A stretch of DNA of 6,640 nucleotides from positions 1 to 6,640 of the forward strand of contig JAICPP010000180.1 of NCBI GenBank assembly GCA_025929805.1, read 5' to 3'. Of this stretch, positions 1-6,514 are shown one piece after another; the first letter of the stretch is position 1; every line of letters starts with the position of its first letter. A program made the translations under genes and the position numbers. Source of the stretch: Gemmatimonadales bacterium (GTDB lineage: Bacteria; Gemmatimonadota; Gemmatimonadetes; Gemmatimonadales; GWC2-71-9). The notes below the pieces were generated by a model. The model was not told where the DNA came from. It did not search any database and saw nothing but the letters and a program-made list of their open reading frames with translations.

Positions 1-144
1 GATGATGGCGAGAGGACGACCCCAGCGGCGTACCGAGCTGGACATGGGCTCCGATGGGACGAGGACCTGCTTCTAACCGGAAGCGTTCACTACTGGTATA
101 CGAGCATTGTGCGGAGGGTAGCTACATAGTCACCATGACGGGCG
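1..144. other. intergenic end of window, no gene seen
   Basis: This stretch lies downstream of the AmrS-like gene, and I see no supported gene in it. It contains a weak hairpin, GCTTC-taaccg-GAAGC, at 69-84. The hairpin has only a 5-bp stem and no following T-run in either direction, so it is not a convincing terminator. The plus-strand reading frame that crosses this region into the AmrS gene is rich in Arg, Gly and Ser and has no family features, and I regard it as a shadow. Confidence 0.5.
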
Positions 145-1272
145 TCACGGCAGGGGGACCGGCAGACAGGCGGACGGGTCTACAGTCCGGATTCGCCCAT
201 GCCCCCGCGACGGCTTGCTCGGGCCTCGCGGATTCAGGAAAAGGCCGGGAACCCGGGCGCCGCAGTCGGGGCACGTTCCGGCTGTTCCAATACGGTTACT
301 CAGGATGTGGTAGCCGAAGCGCTCGATCAGGAGCGAATTGCATCCTGGGCACCAGGTGTGTTCCCAGCGCCCCACCCGTCCCGGGAGGTTCCCCGCATAC
401 ACGAAGTTGAGTCCTTGCTCTGCCCCGATCTCGCAGGCGCGGACCAGAACATCTGCGGTGGTGTTCCCCATCCCCCAGAACTTGTAATCCTCGTGAAACG
501 CGGTCACGTGCCAGGGGATGTTACGGTCGATCCCCGCGATGTACCGTGCCGTCGCTCGCAGCTCGTCAGGGTCGTCGGAGAAGCCGGGAATCACCAGCGT
601 GAGGACCTCCAACCAAATTCCCCGCTCGTGCACCAGCCCGATGGCATCGAGAACCCGCTCCAATACCCCACCGAGCTGGCGATAGTGCCGCTCGTTCATG
701 GTCTTGAGATCGATCTTGTAGCAGTCGGTGAGTGGCCGAATGAAGTCCACCGCCTCGGGCGTGGCGTTGCCATTGGAGACGAACCCGGTGACGAACCCGC
801 GACGACGCGCCGGGTGAAAGACTTCCATGGCCCATTCGGCGGTGATGAGCGGTTCGTTGTAGGAGCTCACCACCAGGCGGGCGTCCTGCCGTTCGGCGAG
901 TGAGACGATGGCTTCGGCGCTGATGTCGGCCGCATCGGTGCTGGCGCGCTCGTCGCGCAAAGACTGCGAGGTAAGCCAGTTCTGGCAGTAGCCACAATGG
1001 AAGTCGCACCCGAGCATCCCGAAGGTGAGCGCGTCGGCACCGGGGAGCACGTGATAAAACGGCTTCTTCTCGACCGGATCGCACTGAAGCGCCGCGATGT
1101 AGCCGTGCGGGACCAGCAGCCGGCCGCCCTGATTGAAGCGCACCTTGCAGATGCCTCGCCGGCCTTCCCGGATGAGGCAGCGGTGGCCGCACGCAAAGCA
1201 GCGGACCGCTGCATCCGGCAGCGGCTCCCAGAGCCTTCCTTCCATTGTATGGGTGTCGAGGGTGTGAGACAT
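145..1272 (-). CDS. amrS: AmmeMemoRadiSam system radical SAM enzyme (AmrS-like)
   Basis: This 375-residue protein is a radical SAM enzyme of the AmrS family, related to pyruvate formate-lyase activating enzymes. It should bind a [4Fe-4S] cluster and S-adenosylmethionine and generate a 5'-deoxyadenosyl radical in the cytoplasm. The family usually acts with Memo and AMMECR1 homologues; I know of no firmly established substrate. The radical SAM motif CDFHCGYC is at residues 89-96, with ligands C89, C93 and C96. An N-terminal cysteine set lies at C25, C28, C32 and C42, and C-terminal CxxC pairs lie at 308-311 and 334-337, as is typical of this family. Other family-like segments are SSYNEP (136-141), SNGNATPEAVDF (166-177), KIDLKTMNERHY (186-197) and HVTAFHEDYKF (255-265). 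After the last CxxC the protein runs on for about 32 residues rich in Pro, Arg and Gly, which is longer than I expect. The start at 1272 has no clear Shine-Dalgarno; Met10 at 1245 is an alternative without one either. Memo and AMMECR1 are absent from the window. Identification is firm; the biological role is not. Confidence 0.93.
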   Translation of the reverse strand: MSHTLDTHTMEGRLWEPLPDAAVRCFACGHRCLIREGRRGICKVRFNQGGRLLVPHGYIAALQCDPVEKKPFYHVLPGADALTFGMLGCDFHCGYCQNWLTSQSLRDERASTDAADISAEAIVSLAERQDARLVVSSYNEPLITAEWAMEVFHPARRRGFVTGFVSNGNATPEAVDFIRPLTDCYKIDLKTMNERHYRQLGGVLERVLDAIGLVHERGIWLEVLTLVIPGFSDDPDELRATARYIAGIDRNIPWHVTAFHEDYKFWGMGNTTADVLVRACEIGAEQGLNFVYAGNLPGRVGRWEHTWCPGCNSLLIERFGYHILSNRIGTAGTCPDCGARVPGLFLNPRGPSKPSRGHGRIRTVDPSACLPVPLP

Positions 1273-1381
1273 AGCAGTTATCGAAAACTACACGACGAGA
1301 CGCTAAAGCGAGCTTCATTCGGCCTTCATCTCCTGCTCAGAGTCGAGTCCCGAGATTTCAGGTACGCCCAGGAGGTGTGCC
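1273..1381. promoter_or_regulatory. divergent intergenic region, amrS-like / nitroreductase
   Basis: These 109 bp separate two divergent genes and must hold at least the nitroreductase promoter and probably both promoters. I cannot point to a clean -35/-10 pair on the plus strand. On the minus strand a GATAAC hexamer (around 1275-1281) ends only a few bases before the AmrS start codon. Together with the lack of a Shine-Dalgarno, this would fit a leaderless transcript, but the match is weak. Assignment as a promoter region rests on gene orientation, not on recognised elements. Confidence 0.4.
1370..1376 (+). promoter_or_regulatory. ribosome binding site of the nitroreductase gene
   Basis: AGGAGGT lies 5 bases upstream of the ATG at 1382. 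It is a near-perfect complement to the 3' end of 16S rRNA and fixes the start of the nitroreductase-like gene. It contrasts with the divergent AmrS-like gene, which has no visible ribosome binding site. Confidence 0.9.
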
Positions 1382-2386
1382 ATGTCGCTGTTCAGGAAGG
1401 ATGTCTGGGAGGTATCCGCGGAGGATTTCCCGGTAGACTTCCCCCTTGAGACCCAGCTCGGTTTTCTGCTCCGCTATGCCATTCTGGCCCCATCGGTCAA
1501 GAACAGTCAGCCCTGGGCGTTCTCGGTCCAGGGAAACCGGATCCATCTCATCGCGGATCTCAGCCGCAGCCAAGCGGTTACTGATCCGGGCCGGCGTGAG
1601 CTTTACATCAGCCTGGGCTGTGCCCTGGAGAACCTGCTGGTGGCGGCCGAACACTTCGGCCTCCGGCATGGCGTCTCCTACTTCCCCGTGCTGGGGGAAG
1701 AGGAGCTGGTGGCAACGGTGCACTTCGCGCCCGGCGGGGTGCCGTCCCATGCCCGGGCCGGCGCAACGCTGAGTGCCATTCTTCGGCGGCACAACGACAA
1801 CAGCGTGTTCCGCCCAGTGCGGGTACCGGAGCAGCTCCGCCTCCGGTTGCTGGCCTGCTGTGTGGAGCCCGAGCTCCGGCTCCATCTGACCGACGACCGG
1901 CACTTCCACCGGTGGGTCGACGCGCTGACGCTGGAGGCGGACCGGGTGGAGTTTGCCAATCCCGCGTTCCGGAGGGAGCTGGGCTACTGGATCGGCCAGG
2001 GAGTGTTCGGCGAGTCGCCGCTCAGGGCGCGGCTGGGGCAGATGGCAATATCCCGAATCAATATCGGAGAAGCAGTGGCGCAGCAGGACCACGAGATCGT
2101 GGAGAGCGCCGCACTCGTCGGCCTCATCTGCGCCACGGGCGATAATCACCTCGATCACGTCAAGGCAGGCCAGCTGTTTGAGCGGCTCTGGCTCACGGCC
2201 ACGGCAATGAACGTGAGCATCCATCCGATGAGCCAGACCATGCGGCGTCCCGGGCTGCGGGCAGCGGTTGGGGAGCTACTCCCCTCGCCGGGTTGGATGC
2301 CCCAGCATCTGTTTCGGGTCGGGTTTTCGTCCCGGAAAGACGACCGGCATACGCCGCGGAGACCGGTAGAGGATGTGCTGGTGTGA
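1382..2386 (+). CDS. Acg-family nitroreductase-like FMN-binding protein
   Basis: This 334-residue protein belongs to the Acg family of nitroreductase-fold proteins, whose namesake is the mycobacterial protein Rv2032. These proteins bind FMN but are poor classical nitroreductases. Flavin storage or sequestration under stress or dormancy has been suggested for the mycobacterial member; no role can be assigned here from sequence. Diagnostic segments are APSVKNSQPW (36-45), the entry to the flavin site; DPGRRELYISLGCALENLL (68-86); the ERLWLTATAMNVSIHP helix-strand segment (267-282); and the C-terminal FRVGF plus TPRRPVEDVL (311-333). The length is normal for the family and both ends look intact. 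At 135-143 the sequence RRHNDNSVF stands where I expect something like RRxTNRxxF, so a usually conserved Arg may be replaced by Asn. No signal peptide or membrane span is visible, so a cytoplasmic location is expected. The start is fixed by AGGAGGT at 1370-1376. The gene appears monocistronic, divergent from the AmrS-like gene and convergent with the kinase operon. A fragment resembling codons 269-280 recurs at 6516-6551. Confidence 0.88.
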   Translation: MSLFRKDVWEVSAEDFPVDFPLETQLGFLLRYAILAPSVKNSQPWAFSVQGNRIHLIADLSRSQAVTDPGRRELYISLGCALENLLVAAEHFGLRHGVSYFPVLGEEELVATVHFAPGGVPSHARAGATLSAILRRHNDNSVFRPVRVPEQLRLRLLACCVEPELRLHLTDDRHFHRWVDALTLEADRVEFANPAFRRELGYWIGQGVFGESPLRARLGQMAISRINIGEAVAQQDHEIVESAALVGLICATGDNHLDHVKAGQLFERLWLTATAMNVSIHPMSQTMRRPGLRAAVGELLPSPGWMPQHLFRVGFSSRKDDRHTPRRPVEDVLV

Positions 2387-2430
2387 GGCGCCTCGCTCTC
2401 CCAAGGGGCGCCGGGTAATCCAGCACCCGG
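2387..2430. terminator. possible bidirectional terminator hairpins between convergent genes
   Basis: Two overlapping hairpins can form between the convergent stop codons at 2386 and 2448. One pairs GGCGCC at 2387-2392 with GGCGCC at 2407-2412. The other pairs CCGGGT at 2411-2416 with ACCCGG at 2425-2430 around an 8-base loop. They share bases 2411-2412, so they compete. Neither is followed by a T-run on either strand, so canonical intrinsic termination is not supported. The position is right for a shared transcription end, and that is the main argument. Confidence 0.3.
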
Positions 2431-2447
2431 AAAGCGCAGCAACTGGA

Positions 2448-3059
2448 CTATAGAACAGACCAGGGACGCAGTTGGCCTGCGTCTTCACCCGATCGGTAGA
2501 TCACTATCCAACGTATTGAACGCCACGCGTACAGCCACAGAGAGACCACGGCTACGACGATCAGCACTGCAAAAAGAGGAATAATGGAGTCAGGAAGGGA
2601 GTTTGCAGCTTCAACCTCGAGCAGAAGCAGGGCTACCGTGAAAAGTTGCCCATACGCCGCCCAGATCGAGAGTCCACTCGCCAGCAAGAAATTCTCGACA
2701 ATCCCGACATATCTCGGTTTCTTAGTGTCTCCGGTCAGCTTGATTTTCTTCGACGCCGTATAGAGGAGCGGGGCGAGCAGAGAGATAGCGCCAAAGAGGA
2801 TGCTCAGGCCACCATAGGCCGCCCTGCCAAGGTACTCGGGAGTTTCAGGCACAACGCTCGTTTCTGCCAGGATCGAGGCCAGGAGCGCTCCGGCCAGAGT
2901 AAGCGTGGATGCCCAACTCTGGGAAAAATCCCAGGCAGCTGGGCCCATTTCGTCGGTAAGGTCCAGCCGGTCTTTTCTCACCAACGTCCACGTTCGAAGA
3001 CCCACCAAGAAAACAGCCAGACCCAAGCTGAGGGAAACCAAGCACTCAGCCAGCCTCAC
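2448..3059 (-). CDS. multi-span membrane protein of unknown family
   Basis: I do not recognise the family of this 203-residue protein. It is clearly an integral membrane protein. Hydrophobic segments lie near residues 5-23, 48-66, 78-101, 119-148 (long enough for one or two spans) and 157-188, giving about five or six spans. A basic loop, SKKIKLTGDTKKPR, lies at 103-116 and should be cytoplasmic by the positive-inside rule. No catalytic motif or transporter signature is visible. The start codon is GTG at 3059, preceded by GGTGA (3066-3070), which overlaps the TGA stop of the upstream gene; the gap between the two genes is 6 bp. This tight spacing implies translational coupling and a shared operon with the 123-residue protein and the kinase. 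Its bases look less GC-rich than those of the neighbouring genes, as is common for membrane proteins but also compatible with a different origin. An earlier start cannot be excluded but would overlap the upstream gene. Confidence 0.75.
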   Translation of the reverse strand: MRLAECLVSLSLGLAVFLVGLRTWTLVRKDRLDLTDEMGPAAWDFSQSWASTLTLAGALLASILAETSVVPETPEYLGRAAYGGLSILFGAISLLAPLLYTASKKIKLTGDTKKPRYVGIVENFLLASGLSIWAAYGQLFTVALLLLEVEAANSLPDSIIPLFAVLIVVAVVSLWLYAWRSIRWIVIYRSGEDAGQLRPWSVL

Positions 3060-3065
3060 GCTCGC

Positions 3066-3437
3066 TCACCGCGTGGGTTGGGTTGGGCGGCCCTCTACCT
3101 CGCTGAGGAGTCGCAGCATGACGGCCTCCGCCGCCTTGGCCCGATCCTCCCAGCTCTTACCTCCGTTGATCACCTCGGTATCCTCCCGTACCGTCTCCGC
3201 CAGATCCTCCGGCATGTACTTGAGGAACGGGTAGGCGACATTACAGAAGTACAGCAGCTTGCGCTGGGAGTCGAAGCAGTAGGTTGCCAGCATGTAGAAG
3301 AGCTCCCGGGTTCGTCCGTCGAGTGACCTGAATACATCCTCGAAAGGACTCAGCTTCTCCTCCTTTCCTTTCGGGGGAGGTTTCGGGACCGTTCCGAGCG
3401 CGGCAAGAACCGCTTCGATGGTATCATCCTTGTGCAT
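3066..3437 (-). CDS. small soluble protein of unknown function, kinase operon
   Basis: I do not recognise this 123-residue protein. It has no signal peptide or membrane span and is expected to be cytoplasmic. Residues 1-14 look helical, followed by a flexible Pro/Lys segment, VPKPPPKGKEEK (17-28). The rest (31-114) looks mostly helical: FEDVFRSLDGRTRELFYMLATYCF, then a hydrophobic-aromatic stretch LLYFCNVAYPFLKYM (61-75), then an acidic amphipathic end. The frame stays open 18 codons further upstream to an ATG at 3491. I chose ATG 3437 because GGAGGTG lies 4 bases upstream of it, while the upstream ATG sits right against the kinase stop with no such signal. The gene follows the kinase gene by 60 bp and precedes the membrane-protein gene by 6 bp, so it probably shares their transcript. 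A role as a partner or substrate of the kinase is a guess from position only. Confidence 0.72.
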   Translation of the reverse strand: MHKDDTIEAVLAALGTVPKPPPKGKEEKLSPFEDVFRSLDGRTRELFYMLATYCFDSQRKLLYFCNVAYPFLKYMPEDLAETVREDTEVINGGKSWEDRAKAAEAVMLRLLSEVEGRPTQPTR

Positions 3438-3441
3438 GGTG

Positions 3442-3448
3442 CACCTCC
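3442..3448 (-). promoter_or_regulatory. ribosome binding site deciding the start of the 123-residue protein
   Basis: On the minus strand GGAGGTG lies 4 bases before the ATG at 3437. It is the strongest ribosome binding site on this strand in the window. It argues for the 3437 start over the in-frame ATG at 3491, which would make the protein 18 residues longer. Confidence 0.85.
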
Positions 3449-3497
3449 AGTGAGAAATGGGCCAAAATGACGAGGTTTGCAGCGCTCCCACGATGCG

Positions 3498-6290
3498 TCA
3501 GCGGCCGATCCGTGATCCAGCGGAATCCAGTCGGGCAGCGAAGAGGATATCGCCGACCGACCAGCTGTTGCGGAACGAGTCCCGCCATCGTTTGGCTTCG
3601 ACTCGCATTCCACGCTTCTCCAGCAGGTCCATCAGCAGGCGCCGCTGCGGCGCCATCGAGGTCATTGGGTAGTACCAGGTGTATGGCTCGTTTACTCGCG
3701 CTAAAGCACTTCGCAAGAGCGCGATGGCTCCGGTTGAATCTCCGCCCAGCAGCGCGAGCCTCGCCTCGAGGGCCGCCTTCAGCGACGCGGCCGCTGGGTC
3801 GGAGGAATCCCGACTTGGGCGAGCGTCGCGGATACTGTGGAGCAGCGTGTTGACCTCTGCGGAGTCTCCCAGGAGACTGGCGCGGTGCACGATGGCCTGA
3901 AATCCCTGCTGGAGTTCGTCCCACGGTGGCCGGTTGAAATCGGGAGCACCTCGGGTCTCGAGTTGTGACCGGGCCCAGGTGAACATGGGGCCTGCCATCT
4001 GGTCCGCCGGATAACCAGCGAGATACGCCTGAACCATCCAGGCGTCGAACGGCTGGTCGCCCGCGACCTTGCGCCATACGGCTACGCCCTCGGACCAGCG
4101 GCCCTGGCCTGCCAGCGCCGCCATCCGAAACTGCGCGCCTCGCCTGCGATCATCGGGCGTGCGATCGGGACCGATGAGGTAGCCAGCGAGCGTGTCAGCC
4201 AGAAGGAGGTTGGCCGACCCGTGGATCCAGAGCGCGATGACCTGCGAGAGCGCCTGGCGGTCGGCGGTTCGGAGCTGCTCGTGCGCCTCGCGTCGCGAAT
4301 CGGCGCCGCCAAACCGCAGCAGAATGGCTGCTTCTCTGACCCGCCGGGAAGGATCGTTCGGAGGCATGCGGCGCACATACTTACCTGCCCGCGCTGAATC
4401 ACCGGCATAGAGCGCCAGGTCCACCAGATGGTCGTAGATGGGCACGAACCCACTGTCCAGCTGGACCGTTCGTTCGAATGCTGGCAGCGCATCCATCGCT
4501 GAATGCCCGGAATAGGCGCCGAGATGAAACAGCGCCTCGCCCAGACCGAGCCATGCATCCACGTTCTGGCGGTCGTCGAGTACTGCGTCCTGAAAGGCGG
4601 CAATGGCGCTGTCGCCGATTCCAAGCACCGCGTAACGCTGCGCACCGAGCAGGTTGGTCCAGCGGGCGGGAATCCGGTCGCGCAGACGGAGGCCGGCTTC
4701 CGCCACCTTTAGGGCCGACCCATACTGATATCGCCAGCCCTCCACCTCACTCAGACGGAGGTAGGCCAGGCCACAGAGTGAATCGGCTTCTATCGCGCGC
4801 CGATACGCCGCTGCGGCGGCATCATAGTCTCCCGAGGTGAAGCTGGCTTGACCTTGCAGAAGATGGCCCAGGGCCGTGGTAGATGAAGTCGAGGAAAACA
4901 TCGCCTTCCGAGCGCCGAGGTCGAGCTCCTCCCGATTGGCAAGGATGCCGATCGATTGGAGCGCGAGCCGCCCGACTGGCTCATCCAGTGCCCCGCGCGG
5001 CGCGCTGTCCATGGCTCTCACGATCCTCTCGCCGTTCTCTACCGCATAGACATCGACGCTGACCCGCAGGCCGCCAGTCCAGGGCAGCACCGTGCCGGTC
5101 ACCAGGTACTTGCCGCCTAATTCCGCAGCGCCGCGGAGCAAGCCGGCGAGCGGACTGGCCCGAGCGCTTCCACCGGCCGGGATCAGGCGACTGCCATCAA
5201 TGGCCTGTAGACCGGGAATCCACTCCAGCGCTTCGGCAAACAGCACATGCGCCGGCGCACCGGGTGTTGGGTTCACGGCATCGGTGGCTTGATCGAACGG
5301 TATGACTACGGCTGCGACACTCGTTGGAGGCGCCGTTCGGCGAGATGTGACAAGGAAGGCTCCGGCAGCGAGGAGGCATGCGGCAGCAGCGATGACGGCC
5401 GGTCGACGCCAACTGGCGAAACGAGCTGGAGGACTATCGACTTGGGTCGGCGCGCTGAGGCTCGCAGCAAAAGCCTGCGCAGTGGAAAATCGGTCGGCCG
5501 GAATCTTGGCAAGTGCCTTATCGACCGCATGCAGAACGGCGGCCGGCAGCCCGGGCCGAACGATGCGAAGGGAGCGCGGCGCCTCCTGCCGCTGTCGTGC
5601 CAGAATGCTCTGGGCCGTGCGGCCGGTGAATGGCGGCTCGCCGGCGAGCATCTCATAGAGCACGCAGCCCAACGCGTAGATGTCCGACCGCCCGTCCAGG
5701 TGACTCTCACCGGTGCTCTGCTCCGGGCTCATGTACTCTGGAGTCCCGAGCACTATTCCGCTCCCGGTGAGACTCTCCGCGTCGACGGTCGAGATCGCCC
5801 GGGCGACACCAAAGTCCGCTACCATGGCGTGTCCGGCGGAGAGTAGGATATTGCCGGGCTTTATGTCACGGTGAATGACATCGTGCTCGTGCGCGTAGTC
5901 GAGTGCCTCTGCCACCTCCCGAGCGATACGGGTCGCATCATCCAGCGGGAGCTGCTGCTCACGCGCGATCCGATCGCGGAGAGTCTCCCCCTCGACCAGG
6001 GGCATTACATAGTAGAAGAAGCCGTCGGCGGCACCCGAATCGTGCAGCGGCACGATGTTCGGGTGTTGGAGCCGCGCGGCAATGCGGATTTCGCGCAGGA
6101 AGCGCTCTTCACCCAACGCAGCTGCGAGATCGGAACGTAGAACCTTTACCGCCACCGTCCGATCGTGGCGGCGGTCGTATGCCCGGTACACACTGGCCAT
6201 CCCACCTCGACCGATTTCACGGTCCAGGTCGTAGCGGCCGGCCAGAGCGGCGCGCAGGCGCTCGGCCGGCTCCCTTAAGGCTGTGCCCAT
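3498..6290 (-). CDS. membrane-anchored Ser/Thr protein kinase with TolB-like and TPR-like C-terminus
   Basis: This 930-residue protein is a Hanks-type (PknB-like) Ser/Thr kinase. The catalytic domain spans about residues 20-280 and looks active. It has the glycine-rich loop GRGGMASVY (27-35), ATP-binding K49, helix-C E67, catalytic loop HRDIKPGN (140-147) with D142 and N147, DFG at 159-161, GTPEYMSPE (182-190), SDIYALG (202-208) and the late Arg in ADRF (R267). Thr and Ser residues of the activation loop (168-183) are candidate autophosphorylation sites. A short linker leads to one membrane span (about 297-314), so the rest should lie outside the cytoplasm. Residues 323-455 resemble the TolB-N/FlgO-like domain often fused to such kinases, with GGKYLVTGTVLPWTGGLRVSVDVY (393-416, in part) as the best segment. 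From about 472 to 900 there are degenerate TPR-like helical repeats, for example at 476-505, 545-590, 598-640 and 840-866. These probably bind protein ligands. The start at 6290 lacks a clear Shine-Dalgarno, but the N-terminus fits the family. This is the first gene of the probable operon with the 123- and 203-residue proteins. The extracytoplasmic signal is unknown. Confidence 0.93.
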   Translation of the reverse strand: MGTALREPAERLRAALAGRYDLDREIGRGGMASVYRAYDRRHDRTVAVKVLRSDLAAALGEERFLREIRIAARLQHPNIVPLHDSGAADGFFYYVMPLVEGETLRDRIAREQQLPLDDATRIAREVAEALDYAHEHDVIHRDIKPGNILLSAGHAMVADFGVARAISTVDAESLTGSGIVLGTPEYMSPEQSTGESHLDGRSDIYALGCVLYEMLAGEPPFTGRTAQSILARQRQEAPRSLRIVRPGLPAAVLHAVDKALAKIPADRFSTAQAFAASLSAPTQVDSPPARFASWRRPAVIAAAACLLAAGAFLVTSRRTAPPTSVAAVVIPFDQATDAVNPTPGAPAHVLFAEALEWIPGLQAIDGSRLIPAGGSARASPLAGLLRGAAELGGKYLVTGTVLPWTGGLRVSVDVYAVENGERIVRAMDSAPRGALDEPVGRLALQSIGILANREELDLGARKAMFSSTSSTTALGHLLQGQASFTSGDYDAAAAAYRRAIEADSLCGLAYLRLSEVEGWRYQYGSALKVAEAGLRLRDRIPARWTNLLGAQRYAVLGIGDSAIAAFQDAVLDDRQNVDAWLGLGEALFHLGAYSGHSAMDALPAFERTVQLDSGFVPIYDHLVDLALYAGDSARAGKYVRRMPPNDPSRRVREAAILLRFGGADSRREAHEQLRTADRQALSQVIALWIHGSANLLLADTLAGYLIGPDRTPDDRRRGAQFRMAALAGQGRWSEGVAVWRKVAGDQPFDAWMVQAYLAGYPADQMAGPMFTWARSQLETRGAPDFNRPPWDELQQGFQAIVHRASLLGDSAEVNTLLHSIRDARPSRDSSDPAAASLKAALEARLALLGGDSTGAIALLRSALARVNEPYTWYYPMTSMAPQRRLLMDLLEKRGMRVEAKRWRDSFRNSWSVGDILFAARLDSAGSRIGR

Positions 6291-6514
6291 GGCGAAGACG
6301 ACTGACCGAACCGTAGCCGCGGTGGGCCGTAGGCGAAGCGAGGTAAGCTCATGGCCCGTAAGGCTTCGTAGGGAAGGACCTTGTACCAGAGGACCTTTCT
6401 ACTATATGTCCCGGCCAGCATCCAGGCCAGAGCTTAACCGTTACCGTGTTTCCTTATACAGAGATATTGGGATCCCGATGGCCACCGGGGCTACCGCCAG
6501 ACGTCCAGGTGCAC
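6291..6514. other. upstream region of the kinase operon, no gene seen
   Basis: No convincing gene lies here. The stretch contains a possible minus-strand promoter and a GGACCTT direct repeat, both listed separately. It also has several CGTARG-like hexamers (near 6312, 6328, 6357 and 6367) and an inverted repeat, CGAAGC (6334-6339) / GCTTCG (6363-6368), which could fold in the kinase mRNA leader. AT-rich words around 6434-6470 are less GC-rich than the coding parts, as expected of a regulatory region. Confidence 0.5.
6376..6406 (-). promoter_or_regulatory. possible kinase operon promoter with repeat that could be an operator
   Basis: On the minus strand TATAGT (6401-6406) is one base away from the consensus -10 hexamer and would start transcription near 6394, giving a leader of about 100 bases before the kinase start. 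The -35 position at 17-bp spacing (TGGCCT) is poor. Directly downstream, over the predicted start point, the heptamer GGACCTT (plus-strand reading) occurs at 6376-6382 and again at 6391-6397. The copies are 15 bp apart, and each sits in a short near-palindrome of the form AGG-A-CCT. A repressor binding there would block the promoter. This is inference from pattern and position only. Confidence 0.25.

Noticed and set aside
69..84. Hairpin GCTTC/GAAGC as a terminator for the AmrS-like gene
   Set aside because: The stem has only 5 bp, there is no T-run on the minus strand, and it lies about 60 bp past the stop codon.
150..215. Possible tRNA-like segment, because the AmrS tail GRIRTVDPSA resembles spurious translations over tRNA genes
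   Set aside because: A CTGTAGA loop can be placed on the minus strand, but the flanking five bases pair at only three positions and no T-loop or acceptor stem follows.
54..903. Long plus-strand open frames opposite the AmrS-like gene (54-410 and 199-903)
   Set aside because: They lie antisense to a gene with clear radical SAM motifs, have composition typical of GC-rich shadow frames, and lack ribosome binding sites or recognisable motifs.
1358..2224. 288-codon minus-strand open frame opposite the nitroreductase gene
   Set aside because: The plus strand here has a perfect ribosome binding site and Acg-family motifs; the minus frame has none and is a shadow.
2646..3326. 226-codon plus-strand open frame across the membrane and 123-residue genes
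   Set aside because: It crosses two minus-strand genes with their own ribosome binding sites and operon spacing, and its translation is polar, low in structure and without motifs.
6311..6372. Four CGTARG-like hexamers and the CGAAGC/GCTTCG inverted repeat upstream of the kinase
   Set aside because: Spacing is irregular, copies are short and imperfect, and the inverted repeat has a 23-base loop, so chance is a sufficient explanation.
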